NCBI RefSeq assembly: GCF_000471905.2
Contig: NW_006498549.1
Coordinates: 1,658,714 to 1,722,713, forward strand
Length of the DNA stretch: 64,000 bases
Origin: Amborella trichopoda
Taxonomy: Eukaryota; Streptophyta; Magnoliopsida; Amborellales; Amborellaceae
Reading direction: 5' to 3'
This document shows, piece after piece, positions 11,061-23,267 of this stretch (position 1 is the first letter of the stretch; every line of letters begins with the position of its first letter). A program made the translations under genes and the position numbers. The notes beneath the pieces were generated by a model. The model was not told where the DNA came from, made no database searches, and saw only the letters and a list, made by a program, of their open reading frames with translations.

Positions 11061-13535
11061 ATTATCATCATCTGATGCTCCTTTGGATCCACTTAAACAC
11101 CCTGCGTGGTGATGCCATAGAGTTGTTTGGTTGACATTAGAGAATTAGGGTGGTGACATGTCACATGTATTTGTTTTTGTTTTTGCCTGTTGACTTTGTA
11201 TATTATTTCTAGACTTCTAGTTTTCTACAACGATATTTGGGATTTCGAGCATTTTGATGTCTTACAATCTCTTTGAGTCTTTGTATCCGTAAACGTGTTT
11301 TGTGACTGTAATATTATGTTTTCTCTTTTTCACAAGGGGTTTGGGGCTCAAAAATTGCCTTAAAAACCCCCCAAGGCCTAAACCCTGCCCTAAGAACTCC
11401 CTTGTCCTTTTTGTTTTAGGGTGGGGGTTTGTTTTGGGGTTGGGGGGGGGATCCCCTATTCCTGGGAGGACGCCTAGGCGGCAAGGCCCCCAAAATGCCT
11501 AGGCACTCGCCTATGAATTTTTGGACATTGCCATTAGGATTTTAGGTGATTTGTGAATTGAGAGAGTTAAATCTGAGCCATTCATCCCATGAAACGTCAT
11601 CATAATTTAGGAGGGAATCTGGGAACCTTATCCCTTGAGTCTTTGAACCTTATCCCCTGAATCTCTATCTATCAAGTTTTCAGTCTCCCACTTTTCATAC
11701 GAAGGATATGTCTTGTCATGTTCGACAATTTTACCATTGAGTTTCCCAACTTCCCTTTATCACCAATAAGCATTTTAACTGTGGCCATTCTAAATAATTG
11801 ATTCCCTGAAGTTTAATAATAGTTATTTGCAGTCTAGTGTTTTTATGTGGATACTAATATATGAAAGTTTACATCCTGAGTATTAGTGGTGGTAGAAGAG
11901 TGCTCTAAATCATTGATATTTGAGATATCAGCCATTTATACAGTCAAAACATACCCAAAAGAAACCCTCGCTGATTACCACAAAGAGCAAACAAAAGCTC
12001 TACTTGATTGCATTCCACCTGGAGATCTAAGACCATCCATAAAAGAGATCTCGCTAAAAAATGAGTCTTACAACTCATGACAGAGGTGCGACATATTAAA
12101 AGGGCCCAACAACCACTTTTGACAAAAAAAAAAATCCCAACCAGTTTTAGAGTTTTTTGTTCGACATCAAACTCCACCCAGATAGGGAATACGCATGAAA
12201 ATTTCGTTCTTTCGAATTTTAAGTTTGGCATATTTCCAAGCGAGATCCTTATTACTAGAAGATTGGGAAGAAGACATTACCCCCCAAAAAAGTATTATAG
12301 CAAAAGGAAAAGACAATTCATGGTTCTTGAAGCAAGCATCGATTTCTTCATGGCCTTTGAAACCCTCGATTTGTTGTTACAAGTTGACCTAAACTTCCTC
12401 AAATCAACACCCAAGAGGTACAAATCAATAACCAAGTATCAACAAATGCACAAATCGAAGAAATCCAATGAAAAAAATTCCACCTAATCTTTTCTTTTGG
12501 TTGATTGGATCACAAAGAAAGCCAAAAATGTCGTTTAGGGGGGTTTTGTTTGCTTGATTGATTGGATCACAAAGAAAGCCAAAAAGAACTGGCTTTTTAC
12601 CTTCTACAACCAAGGTTCTAAACTCTCATTCTTTAGTAATCTTTTGTTCTCAATGACACCTCCAATTTCTCTAGCCTCCCTAGAATTGGAGTCAACACCT
12701 GGGCTCTTGACTACAAAGAATCCTTGTTCCAATATGAAAATTTTTAAAGGACAAAAATTAAATACAGCTAGATGGTAAAGTCAATTTAAAATATGGTAAT
12801 GTATACTATCCCAAGTCAAAAGGGTATTCCCTTAAAGATTAAAAGTTTGCAAACTTGTTTACACCATCAATCATTCATAGAATGGTTATTTCCCTTTAAA
12901 CATGTCCAAGTCCTACTTATGTTGTCAAATCTTATTGTCAAATTATGATGTCGTTGAAGATATAATGCTAGTCCTAAATTGCTAGTGGATGGCGCTTTGA
13001 CTAGTTTGGTTGCAGACTTGTACCACAGGTTTTCAATGAAGATGTCCATCTTTAGCCTCAGAGAGGTCATCACGTGAAGTTCTTAGAGTGTGGCCCGTAA
13101 GGCAGGCGTCCATTTCATATGGGCCCTTTAGTACATACTTGGAGTTTACCGGGTGAAGTGTTTCGCTCAATGCTGACCCATGAATGAGGAGTGTGTATGT
13201 CCTTATCTTTTCTGCATACATTTAGTTGGTAAAGCCTTCTAGGCCAAACCAAGTGCAAGAGGACTTTGTGGTAGCAATTCACATGATTCAACCGTAAAAG
13301 TTCTTGGTAAAGCCTATATTATATTTAGTTCTAGAATGGTAGTAGGACTTGGTTTTAACTCTCTGTATGACTTGTTATAAAAACAGTGCTTGATGGTACT
13401 AAGGAGTTATTTAAGTAAGAATAGATCTGACAGTGACAAAGTTTGCAAAATGTTGGTTACTCTTTCGATAAATATTATTGTGGGCAATCTTGAAAATTGT
13501 CTGTTAGTGTGATTTCTATTATTGTACCTCATAGG
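11061..13535. other. Stretch without a recognised gene
   Basis: No protein family is recognised on either strand. It holds a G/C-rich patch at about 11335-11510 with GCCTAGGCG-type words also seen in the hAT-like element at 21.7 kb; this may be the right end of the transposase-bearing element. It also holds a 27-bp direct repeat (12502-12528 and 12559-12585, starting GATTGGATCACAAAGAAAGC). The longest open frame, 12077-12487, shows no known motif. Confidence 0.5.
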
Positions 13536-16203
13536 TGAAAGGTATTGCTATGTGACGTCAAGGTATTAAATTCAAAAATTTTCTTTTACTTTTATTTCAA
13601 ATACCTAAAACACACTTACATGGGCCACAATATATTGTTGTAAAATGAAAATAATGCCCTAGATACAAACCTAGGATTGTATTTTTAGCGTCAAAAGAAA
13701 TAGAAACTATCCAAGAGCTTTAAAATAACTTCCACTTTAATTTTTAGCACGAAATAAGTTCCTGAAAATTTACAGAAAATAAGAAATAATATTGTAAACT
13801 AATTTCAAACTACTGGTAAGACTTACTATACGATGCTTGGAGCTAGCCTACAAGGACTTGGTACACTCCACACCCGATTCCCTGACCAATGGCGCACTTT
13901 TGCTTCTTAAGGTGTTGCTGGAAATTCTGAGATAGGGAGGCTTTATAGACAATACTTCTTTCTCTATGATTTTAAAGAGCTCAAAAATAAACTAGGGTTT
14001 ATAGAAACCCTAACAAATTAGGGCTGAATATGTGAGTTGATCTCTCTCTAGGCTGGGCTTCTCCCTCCTTTCTTCAACATACAATAAACCTCTCTTAGGG
14101 TTTGACAGTCCCACCCTTGTTCCCTTTTTATTTTCTTTCTTTATGGAAGCTACTCAAAAAAGAGAGAGAATGAGAGGGTGGCGTAACTTTCTCTAAGGCA
14201 AAAGAGAGGGTCACATGGTCTTTAAGAGGGAGAGAGAGAAATAGGGAGTGATGGAGAGAGAGAGCAACATGGCATGAGAGAGGGGGTGGGGTTGTTGTCT
14301 TGGGGGAGAGAGAAAAATCTTGTTAATGGAAGAGAGGGTTCCAATTAGATCTTTATATAGAAAGAAATCTATCACCTAGTTTAAATATGATTTCTTCTCT
14401 GTATTGTCTTATCCAGTTTCCAGTTGGACCTTTAGGATAAATAGAAAATCTGCGGGGTGAGAGAGATTTAGTCAGAGCCATCAATCTCAAAAATCAACCA
14501 TTATGATTTGAGTGGAAGGATGTCAGAAGAATCTTATCCCCTAAGACTTTGTCCCAACTCCAACTCCTATTTAAAATTGAAATATGATCAAACTTAGATT
14601 TTATCTAGATCTTTCATTTAAATTTGAAATATAATCAAACTTAAAGATTAGAGAAAATTACATAAAAATTCGTTATATTTTTCATTATTGCTGATATACC
14701 AAATAGTTTCCGTTATTACATGTATGTTCGTTTTTTACCTTTTATAACTTAATTTTTTAAAAAAGACCACTTTACCCTTTTTCGGATGTAGAACATCCGA
14801 ATTGGTGGGATTTTCGGATGTTCATCATCCGAAAATAGGCCTAAAGTTAAGCGTTAAATTTCCTAGTTTCGGATGCTGAACATCCGAAATTAAGGAATTT
14901 TTGGATGTTCAACATCTGAAAATACCCCGATAGTTTAATGTTAAGTATGACGTTTTCAGATGTTAAACATCCAAATTTAAGAGATTTTCGCATGTTCAAC
15001 ATCCGAAAACAGAGAAGACGAAGGTTTATTTAACTATCAGGGTATTTTCGGATGTTGAACATCCGAAAATCCCTTAATTTCGGATGTTCACATCAGAAAA
15101 TAGGAAATTGCGTTATAAAAGGTAAAAAACAGACATACATGTAATAACGAAAACTATTTGGTGTTTCCTTAATAACGCAAAGTATAACGGATTTTTATGT
15201 AATTTTCCCTAAAGATTATCTAGATTTCTAAATCTCTCATAAGGATAGGAAACCAAATCTAATTTGAATTAGATTTACCTAAATCAAATCTAATTTGAAG
15301 TAGATATACATATTTTAATATTTTAAAATAGAACAAAAAATTAAGAAAGTGGGGCATGCCCCCTTTCCCTATGAAGTGGCGTGCCCACTTCTCCTTGAAA
15401 GGTGGCGTGCCTACTTCTCCTTGAAAGGTGGCGTGCCAAAATAAACAGAAACTTTATTAAAAAAATGGGGTGTGCCCCCCTTGTTTCGCAAAAAATGACG
15501 TGCCCCCCCTATTTCCTTAAAACGCGGTGTGGCCATAATTGTTCTAAAAAAATTGGTGCGTGTCCCACTAGGGGGTGCCACGTGGTCACCACACTTAAAA
15601 ACAAAACAACATGTGGGGTTGAATCCTTAGTCCCACAGGTGTTATTTAAAGTTATGAAATTTTCATAAATAACCCTTTGATTGAAATTACACTTGGAAAT
15701 AATATTTTAAAATTTTGAAAGAATATTTTAAAATCGTAAAATATTTCTAATACTAAAATAAAATATATTATGAGTGGACTGCTACTAATGGGTCAAAATT
15801 AGCGACACTAAGGGCATTGCACACGCCCCAGAAACCATAATCTACTACTGTCCCTCTATAGGGCAGGTTCCTATGCGGCTGTCATGTATACATATTATGT
15901 GGAAGTTTGTTGACGCTTTGGCCCTTGATCTCACTGGCTTACAACCGCATACAGGAGACCACACCATTCTCTTAGCCTACAAACAGGATCCTTGGGCATC
16001 TTCCGACCTCTGCAAGGGATGACCCACTACAAATTCTTTTCAGTTGTGCCACATGCCTAGTGCTAAGGGTTTTGGACATGACCAGAGCCATAAACTACTC
16101 AACCCTTGGTCAGGCAACACACACACACCCACTAAAGCGCATGTTCCACTAACATATCATTTTTACAAGCTCTCTAGGCCTTTGAAGGTTACAAAACCCA
16201 ACA
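13536..16203 (-). mobile_element. Solo LTR A of the long-LTR copia family
   Basis: On the - strand it starts TGTTGGGTTTTG at 16203 and ends ...CTTTCA at 13536. The flanking 5-mers are ATAGG (13531-13535) and ATAGA (16204-16208), a 4/5 match. No internal retrotransposon sequence adjoins either side, so it looks like a solo LTR left by LTR-LTR recombination. Its net length is about 2.1 kb once the 559-bp inserted element at 14651 and its duplicated target are removed. A reverse TATA box sits at about 14352-14360. It contains the GGCATGCCCC-like words typical of this family. Confidence 0.72.
14651..15209. mobile_element. 559-bp Mutator-type MITE made of short palindromes
   Basis: Perfect 9-bp target duplications, TAAAGATTA, lie at 14642-14650 and 15210-15218. 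The terminal inverted repeats (G[A/G]GAAAATTACATAAAAAT...) extend about 100 bp inward. Between them are eight copies of a short palindrome, consensus TTCGGATGTTGAACATCCGAA, at about 14781, 14813, 14868, 14901, 14954, 14986, 15045 and 15078. Larger inverted segments pair across the centre. A 9-bp duplication is typical of Mutator-like elements. No coding sequence is present. Confidence 0.85.
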
Positions 16204-16882
16204 ATAGAAGCCCTTTTTCGGGTGTTTTGTGGCATTTTCATAAGTTGAGTGCCACAAGAGAGAAACACCTCATGGAAAATTACAACTTACAGTTTTTATA
16301 TAAACGTTATTCTCGAATTTCAATTAAGGAATCATCCAAGAGTGTTGCTATTGTTTTGATTTGTGTTGATATAGTTTTTGACAAGCAGATGGGGTGCTAG
16401 AGTGTTACTTGGATGTATGTCGAATTTTAAGTTTTTATTGGATCACTCGTCGAGGAGTTTTATTTGAAGTCTTGTGGAGAACTTATCATTCTCTCAATTA
16501 TGGAATTCCATTGTTATATGCAGTAGAAAAGATCTACCATCCGTAAAGTTTGTTTTCTAGTTTGATTTAAAATCTATAAATTTATGCTCCTTAAATTTGT
16601 GCAGAACCAGGATCTTTCGTTAACCTGGTGTATTCAACTGTGTGCTTTTTCATTGTCCAACTCTCGAAAAGTTCTTTTAGAATGGGTTTCCTGTAGCAGT
16701 TATACTCCTTTATTGATGTTGTTGTATTGTAATTTAATATTCGGCAAGTGTCGTGTCAATGTGTTTCAAAGATGTTGTCTATGCATGAGTTTAAGAGTGA
16801 ACAGGGATTGGACTACTAGTTATTTTTTCTTCTTTTGATACGTTGGTTTTCAAACTCGTGTTATGCTTTTGTATATTAGCAG
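16204..16882. other. Sequence just upstream of helicase exon A, probably intron
   Basis: No exon or transposon is recognised. The end (16843-16882) is T-rich and closes with TTAGCAG, a good splice acceptor for exon A. None of the upstream helicase motifs (Walker A, DEAH box, SAT) were found here or elsewhere in 1-16882. Confidence 0.5.
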
Positions 16883-17097
16883 AGTACAAGCCGATCAACG
16901 TGCGGGAAGAGCTGGAAGAACCTGTCCTGGAAAGTGCTATCGATTATACCCATCCTCTATGTACTCTGGAGAACTTTTGGAAGCAACGGTTCCAGAAATA
17001 CAGCGCTCATCTCTTGCTGGAAGTGTTCTTTATTTGAAATCATTGGACCTTCCTGATATTTATGTTCTGCAGTTTGATTTTCTTGATCCACCATCTC
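16883..17097 (+). CDS. Helicase exon A: motif VI and following domain
   Basis: The exon opens after TTAGCAG and codes for [20 protein letters not shown], which is helicase motif VI (QxxQRxGRxGR), the arginine-finger motif of the second RecA-like domain. It continues with [19 protein letters not shown], a signature of DEAH helicases, and ends at FDFLDPPS. No stop interrupts its 71 codons. The donor C|GTATGT at 17097/17098 leaves phase 1, which joins correctly to the next exon. The first base completes an Arg or Lys codon begun in an exon that is not in this window. Confidence 0.88.
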
Positions 17098-17291
17098 GTA
17101 TGTTATAAGATCCATTGAGTATTTGATCTTGAACAAGCTTATGTGAAATGCTCTCCTAATTGTGGTCACTTCTCTAGTAAATACTATCATTGCTCCACTA
17201 GTAGTTTTGTTTTGTGTTACTAGTATTAGCCTTTCTTATTCTATGTAGTTCTGCATTCTGTGATGATCGAACGTGGGCATAGTTACTGCAG

Positions 17292-17384
17292 CTTTATCAT
17301 TAGAAGATGCTTTGAAGCAACTATACCTCATTGATGCAATCGACGAAAATGGTTCGATAACCGAAGTTGGACAACTGATGGCTG
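17292..17384 (+). CDS. Helicase exon B: helical bundle
   Basis: The exon follows TACTGCAG and codes for LSLEDALKQLYLIDAIDENG, then SITEVGQLMA. This is the DEAH helicase segment in which a short helical hairpin (..AL..L..L.A.D..G..T..G..MA) follows the winged helix. Its phase joins both neighbours: a split Pro codon with exon A, and a split Glu codon (G|AG) with exon C. Donor G|GTATGG lies at 17384/17385. The following intron is 5.8 kb and holds two copia remnants. Confidence 0.88.
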
Positions 17385-18259
17385 GTATGGGATTTGATTC
17401 CCTGATTGTGTTTTTTTTTTACCCTTGTCCTTAATAGTTTTTTAACTACTTCTTCACGACCAAGCGGATGGAGGAAATAAGGACAGTCAAAACAACAATA
17501 CTGTACTTTCTTTATAAGCAGTATCTGCATGCTCTAGGTGATTTGGCATCTTTTTGCTTGATACTTTTTGTTATCTCATGGACTTCTTGCAAAAAGCTCT
17601 CTCTATATGATATTTTTGAATTGCTATTGTGCTATCCCTGGAAGCAATGTACCTGCACTCGGATTAACTTTACAACTCTTGAGTTTATTCTGATTTTAAA
17701 CTTCATGGACTTCCTTAATGAGTTACTCGGGGATCGTTTTGGAATCACCCCCTTGGTGCATTCTCTTGACTGATGGCTCTAACTACCATCCATGGTGTGA
17801 AAAATGGTAGTCAGGACAGATACCTCGTGACATTGATTGGGTTCAGTTCGCAGCATAACATAAGCTCTCAAAGGACTGAAGCCATGACAGGATAGAGAGT
17901 AACTGTAGAGCTATTAATGCAAAGAAAGATAGCTTTGTAGGAAATCTTTAGTGACATATGTAGGTCTACTAATATCCTCTTTTGGAAGAAACAATGGTAC
18001 CCTAATGAAATAATTGTGATGCTGGCTGATTGTGGTTATAGTTATTGGGATCTTCTAAGTTCTAATCATGGTGTTGATTCTGCTTTGAAGCTCACTCGTC
18101 TCCAGGAAAGGGAATCTTACTCGTCTATGATTTTTAAACATTGGAATCTCGATCTTTCCTGTTAGGGAGCAAGATCCCGAGTTACTAGGAGTTAAAATGA
18201 AACAATTTAGTAGATAAGAGATGAATATTGAGGAAGATTAAGGTTTAAGAAGAGAGTTT

Positions 18260-18303
<44 letters not shown>

Positions 18304-18488
18304 GAGAGGAGCCAGCCATGTTGGGGAGAGAATGAGAGAGAGGAGTTACAGTGGTGTCCTAATGGCACTTAAATCTCATTTTAAAATAAAAAGAATTAAA
18401 GTACAATACTGACCTTAAGTAAGAGAAAGACCAGTAAATTCTAGAGACTTAAATGCAAGAAAAATAAATATAAACTTTGCTACTCCCA
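17385..18488 (+). other. Intron sequence between helicase exons B and C, 5' part
   Basis: No gene is recognised. 17385-17770 is ordinary T-rich intron. 17780-18250 has stop-filled frames with no recognised domain. A GA microsatellite follows at 18261-18309, close to the 3' edge of a - strand copia remnant. Confidence 0.5.
18261..18309. repeat. (GA)n microsatellite
   Basis: About 24 AG/GA dinucleotides with one GC interruption near 18291. Confidence 0.9.
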
Positions 18489-18489
18489 A

Positions 18490-19290
18490 GAATCTTCCTT
18501 AAGTTGGTGCAGAGATATAGGTCATGCCCAACTTGTTTAAGATCACTTGTAGTGTCGAGGTTTCCCAACAGCCTTGGTAGGAATGTCTGCTAGCTGGTCT
18601 GTTGTTTTGACATATGGAAGGAAAATTTATTTGGTAGCAACTCTAATCTTGAATAAAATGTTGATCTATATTCTTGGTTCCATCATGATGGGCTGGATTT
18701 TGAGCTATGCTAATAGTTGCCTTTTTGTCACAATCCACAAAACACGGAAATTGACCCCTTTACTGAGAAGCCAAGTTATTGTAAAAGAATGTTAAGCTAG
18801 AGTAATTCACATGAACCAGAAGCCATGGATCTGTGCTCAAGTTCTGCACTCGATCATGCTACAACTAATTGCTTTTTCCTCCTCCGAGTTACAAGGTTAC
18901 CACCAACAAAAATACAATATAGCTTGATGTAGATCTTCCATAAAAGATCTATCCTAATCTGCATTAAGTGATTAAGTACCCATGATTAGCAAACAACAAT
19001 CCTCTACCTGGTTATGATTTTAGGTACCTGAGAACTCCGATGATTTCAGGTTGGATGGTTTGTAGAGCGTGCATAAACTGATCAGTCATGCCACAACATA
19101 GTATGTGATGTTATTCTGTAGGATTGTCAGTTGGTTTAGCCTCAAGCTTCCTTTTGTCTATTGTATTATTCTTTTAAGAGATAAAACTTTCCTCGTTTAA
19201 ACCTGTATTCGAAGAAAATACATCAATGGACTAGATCTTTGATTTCAAATTCTCTTGCAAGAAAGCTCTAAAGTATTTGAATTTCCTTGT
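18490..19290 (-). pseudogene. Copia RT/RNase H fragment, short-LTR type
   Basis: On the - strand, broken frames give pieces such as SLCTLYKP, NPGRG-like and TTDQLADIPTKAVG near 18580-18620, the copia RNase H C-terminal signature. GGNLVT- and AEAEFR-like remnants are also visible. The phrase order matches the end of a copia pol gene, with a likely polypurine remnant near 18495-18510. It abuts a Gag of a different subfamily at about 19290, so this may be an older element cut into by the element at 19.3-22.2 kb, or a deletion product joining the two. Confidence 0.65.
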
Positions 19291-20200
19291 TTGTTCCTAG
19301 AAAATATGTCAATGGCCAAGCGTGTTCCTTGTTCCCCCTGAGGATATTCCTTCTCTCCTTACAGAATCTAGTATATGTCCCACAGACTTAAAACACTCTC
19401 TCTTTTCTTTGGGGTCTGTATTTTCTAGTTCCTTCTCTCCCTTTTTCTTATTCTTAATTTTTCCTTTATTATTATTACTGTAATTTCCCTTATCCTTACC
19501 CTTTCTCTTAAAACTATATGAGTTTGGCTTAAAACTAGCCACATGTACCACATCACGGGTTGCCGGTGCATCACGTGCACTCCTTTCTTCCGCAGCCCTT
19601 AAAAGGATAACGAGCTCCTCTAACTTAGGAGCAGTCTCTCGGGAAGTAAGAGATGATACAAACACCTCCCAAGAGCTAGGGAGGGCTTCATGTCGATGGC
19701 TTCGAGCTCACGTACTATGGCCCAGAACGCATGCACGTGCTCGGCGATCTTGGCTCCTTCCACCACCTTTAGATCACTATACCTCTACATTGCAAGGGTC
19801 GTTTTGACTAGGGAAGGATTGGCAAATTCCTTCTATAGCCTCTTGTGGATGGCTTTGGCGCTCCCCAAACTCTCGTATTCCAATATGTAGGAATCATGCA
19901 TCAAAACAAGTAGTCTATACTTAGTAAATATATTTTTCCGTTCCCACTATGCATATTCCTCTCTAATAGCTTGAGAGGCATTCCCTCTAGGAATTGGTAG
20001 AGGGTTTTGAATGAGCATATCGTGGATATTCTCCTCATACAAGACGTATCCCACTTTCCGCTTCCAAGATTAGTAGTTGCTTCCATCGAACCTTTTTTAT
20101 TTTAAGAGTTTGGTCGTGAAACTATCTGCGGCCATATTTCTTGACTCCAATTACAACAAGTTAATGAAAAATAAAAAAGGTGATGGATGCAAGAAGTCCT
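19291..20200 (-). pseudogene. Copia gag remnant (same family as copia element 1)
   Basis: Read on the - strand from about 20150, it gives a Gag like that at 622-1460: FVSSLTSRETAPKLEELVIL, then a lysine-rich stretch, then ECFKSVGHI, which is a damaged CCHC knuckle with cysteines missing. Frameshifts and stops are present throughout. Pol is absent: the coding sequence ends after the knuckle and runs into an unrelated copia RNase H fragment. Confidence 0.8.
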
Positions 20201-20214
20201 AGCTCTAATATCAA
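20201..20214 (-). other. Primer-binding site of the - strand copia element
   Basis: On the - strand TTGATATTAGAGCT directly follows the LTR end ...CTTTCA, a drifted version of the TGGTATCAGAGC copia primer-binding site. Confidence 0.6.
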
Positions 20215-22173
20215 TGAAAGTAGGATTATGTGACTTGGGCAAGTATAAATCTATAAAAATTTCTTTCTTTTTCTTTATTTTACCACCAGGATCACTTACA
20301 AGTGTCCAAATACAATATATAAACTAATAAAACCATGAAGAATTCCAAGGACACTCACTTGCCATCAAAACAAAATATCATTCAATACATAAATCTGAAA
20401 ATTACACAACACTTTGAATGAATTAAAAAAAGCATGAAATTAAACAATACCGCATACCTTGCCTCAGGTTAACCCAAGAACTTCATACGCCCCACACTAG
20501 ATTTCCTCTACCAATAGCACATGGGATTACGGTCTAACCTTGTTTCATAACTTGGGAAGGTTAGGCAAAACTTCTTGAGACCATGACATGGGATAGGGCT
20601 TTGACCAAGGCTCAACACAAAAGCAAATCTTAATGCACATAGGCTAGGGCGTGTCACCCTTGTGGCTTGGGTGTGGCCCCTTGGATTTCTACCTTCTACC
20701 TAAATTGAAACTCTAACTAGGAGAGAAATAGAGAGAGGAATTGGGGCTTACCTACCTCTAGGGTTTAAAGAGAGAGCAATCCAAAACCAAGGTGCAGAAA
20801 ATAGCTCTCACATAGAGAGTATTTATAGAATAGAGGTTAGAGTTTTGGGGTTGAGGGTTTTGGCATCATTATGAGACTCAATCTTGACCTTTGATCATGG
20901 AAACCTGTGATGTGAAGAAATCTCAACCCTTCATTCCTTAGATCAGCCATCATGATTAAAAGGAATGAGGTAGAACCATTATCCTTAGTTTCCCTAACTC
21001 TATTCCCATAAAAAATTGTGAGAGAAAATACTATGTTTTTGCTAATCTAATTTCAATCAATATCTACACTTGCTTATTTGTAGTCAATCAAATCCATCTC
21101 ATAACACTTTCTTTTAATTTTAAAACAAGTGGGTGGCTTCCATCACAAGCCATATCAAAAAGGAAAGAAGAGGAAGTGGGGCATCCCACAAGGGCCATGT
21201 GGGCCCCACGTCCCCACTTGTGGCCTTATATGTGGTGTGCCCAAAAGTCTCAATGGGCCTCCACACCGTAAATTATATTTTAGAATAATAAAAAGCATTT
21301 TATAAAACCATTGAATATTTTAGGAATATTTTATTTTTCTCTTTGATAAAAATAAATCCAGAAAATTGATTTTTTCTTATTTAAAAATATTTTTTCAATA
21401 AAATAAAATATCCAGAGAGGTCTAAAAATTTATTTTAGTTAACTAAAATGTAATTAAGAATATTTAAGAAGATTTGGTAGGAATTGGATCCAAAGAGTTA
21501 GGAATATAACAAATATATTGAGGACTTCATCCCTTCTAGAAATTGCATCTTTTCAAACTGACCCAATAGTTCTCATGACTTACAACCCTTCGCAAGGGTT
21601 CATGCTTAGACTATCAAAGTCAACCAATAAATGAAGGAGACATGAATCTAGCCCATGGATTATAGGTCCCTTCCTGGGATCAAGTCCAGGCCCCATTTTA
21701 ACACGATACTACATGAGTCCTTCCAGTGTTTCAAACAGCGCTAGGCGACACTTAGGCGATCGGGGGTGTCCAGGCTGCCTAGCTCCTAGGCAGGCACTCA
21801 GAACCTGGGCGACCCAATGCATTTTTTTTTTTTGGGTTTTCTCTCTCTAAAATAGCCTCTAATGGGTTTTAGGTTTCAAATAAACTTAAAACCCACAATT
21901 TTGGCCCTTTAGTATTAAAAAAATGAACAAAAAATACCCTCAAGGAGCTGCATTTCCGCCCTTGGGTGAGGTGCAGGCCCTTGGCGGTCGTCTAGGAGGG
22001 CGCTCAAGTGCTGGGCGGTCGGCTTTTTCAAACAGTGGGTCCTTTTAACACAATCTAGTGTTGCAGGGGAGTCATCTCTTCGACACATACACACAACACA
22101 CACCCTCATATCACTATAAATAATTTTAGTGCATGCTCTCATAAGGCCTTTAAATTGCCACATAACCCCAACA
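20215..22173 (-). mobile_element. 5' LTR of the - strand copia element
   Basis: It starts (- strand) TGTTGGGGTTATGTGGC at 22173 and ends ...CTTTCA at 20215, next to the primer-binding site; length is 1959 bp. The start matches the 3' LTR of copia element 1 at 6706. A reverse TATA box (CTATAAATA) lies at about 20820-20830. A hAT-like MITE is inserted at 21724-22037. The whole element sits in the helicase intron between exons B and C. Confidence 0.78.
21724..22037. mobile_element. hAT-type non-autonomous element in the LTR
   Basis: The ends read CAGTGTTTCAAACAGC and, from the other strand, CACTGTTTGAAAAAGC, matching at 13 of 16 positions. The flanking 8-mers are AGTCCTTC and GGTCCTTT, 6/8 identical; an 8-bp duplication is typical of hAT. 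The sub-ends are rich in GCCTAGG/GGCGG words. No coding sequence is present. The transposase at 8.4-11 kb is a possible, untested source of activity. Confidence 0.7.
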
Positions 22174-23143
22174 AAAACATCCTTGAACTCTTAAATGGGG
22201 ACATCTGGGTACTATTGTATGATGAGCTACGGTAGAAGGAACGAGTCAGCTAAAGATGGGAGAAAATGGTAATAACTAGTGGAAGGGTCAATGTTATCCA
22301 TGTACTGGGAAGAGGGTTGTGTGCTGAATGACATGTATTTATCACTGTAAAAGAGGCACCTCCACTGATAAGGAATGATTAGGAGATATGGCATAGTGAA
22401 AATGTCTTTTGAGTGAGTAAGGGAGGGAGGGAATGAGAATTCGCAAATTCAGCTGTGCCAAGGGAATGAGAATTCACAAATTCAGCTTTGCTAGGAGCAA
22501 AGGTTCACAAACTGCATGAGTGTAAGGAGTAGCAATCATGAACCTAACATATAAAGCGGGCAAGGGGTGATACTTATGTTGGGAAGGGATTGTCTCATCC
22601 AGATATGGAATGTTCAAAGATTAGAGTTTTGAGTGGGAATTAGCTAGTTTGTCGAGACATGTGAGACCAGTTTTGGGTGGGGAACGATTACTGGTTTTTC
22701 AGTACTTCCTAATATCTGTGTTTTCTTTTGTGCTTTGGTACAACCATCATTTTGTGTGGTTGCTATCTATAGTATGTATGGAATGATGGGAGCATGGTCA
22801 CTACCTTTACAATGACTTTGAAATTTAATAATTCTATCTCCTTCTTCCTTTCTCTATTTCATGGTCATTCAAAGTTTTCTAGGTTTCTTCTTAAAGAGAA
22901 ATTGACAAAAATTGTATGGCATTGTTGGGATTTGAGATAAATTTAGTGTTTGATCAAGTCATATTTAGGTCTTCCCATGCTTACGTATTCCATGTTCATA
23001 TTTTCTTGTAGTGGTGTTTTATAAGTAGCTTGCTTGTTATTTAGAATATGTTAGTATATACGAAAATAATGGCCTTTGATGTATCACATGGTTTTAAGTA
23101 TCTCTCTCTGATGTCATGCCCTTATTTATTTGTTTCAATGCAG
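22174..23143 (+). other. Intron sequence before helicase exon C
   Basis: No gene is recognised. A short direct repeat of GGAATGAGAATTC-CAAATTCAGCT lies at about 22429-22485. The stretch ends with a T-rich tract and a normal acceptor. Confidence 0.5.
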
Positions 23144-23267
23144 AGCTTCCCTTGGAGCCCTCACTTGCTAGAACTTTGATTGCAACAAATGAGTTTGGAT
23201 GCTTACCTGAAGCTTTGACTGTTGCTGCAATGCTTTCGACTGATACCTTTTTGCTTCCATCTAATAG
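23144..23267 (+). CDS. Helicase exon C: LPLEPSLARTL segment
   Basis: The exon follows TTTCAATGCAG and codes for ELPLEPSLARTLIATNEFGC, then LPEALTVAAMLSTDTFLLPS. The P-[LV]-[ED]-P-x-L-[AS]-[RK] motif and ALT[VI]AAMLS are hallmarks of the DEAH ratchet domain. There is no stop. The donor is AATAG|GTTCTT at 23267/23268, leaving two bases (AG) to be completed by the next exon. The next recognisable exon does not provide a matching phase. Confidence 0.87.

Noticed and set aside
12077..12487. Open frame of 136 codons
   Set aside because: No motif, no splice context, and the opposite strand has a similar-length open frame; likely chance.
14781..15101. Regularly repeated palindromes resembling a CRISPR array
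   Set aside because: Spacers are partly inverted copies of each other and the whole lies between terminal inverted repeats with a 9-bp target duplication in plant DNA, so it is a MITE.
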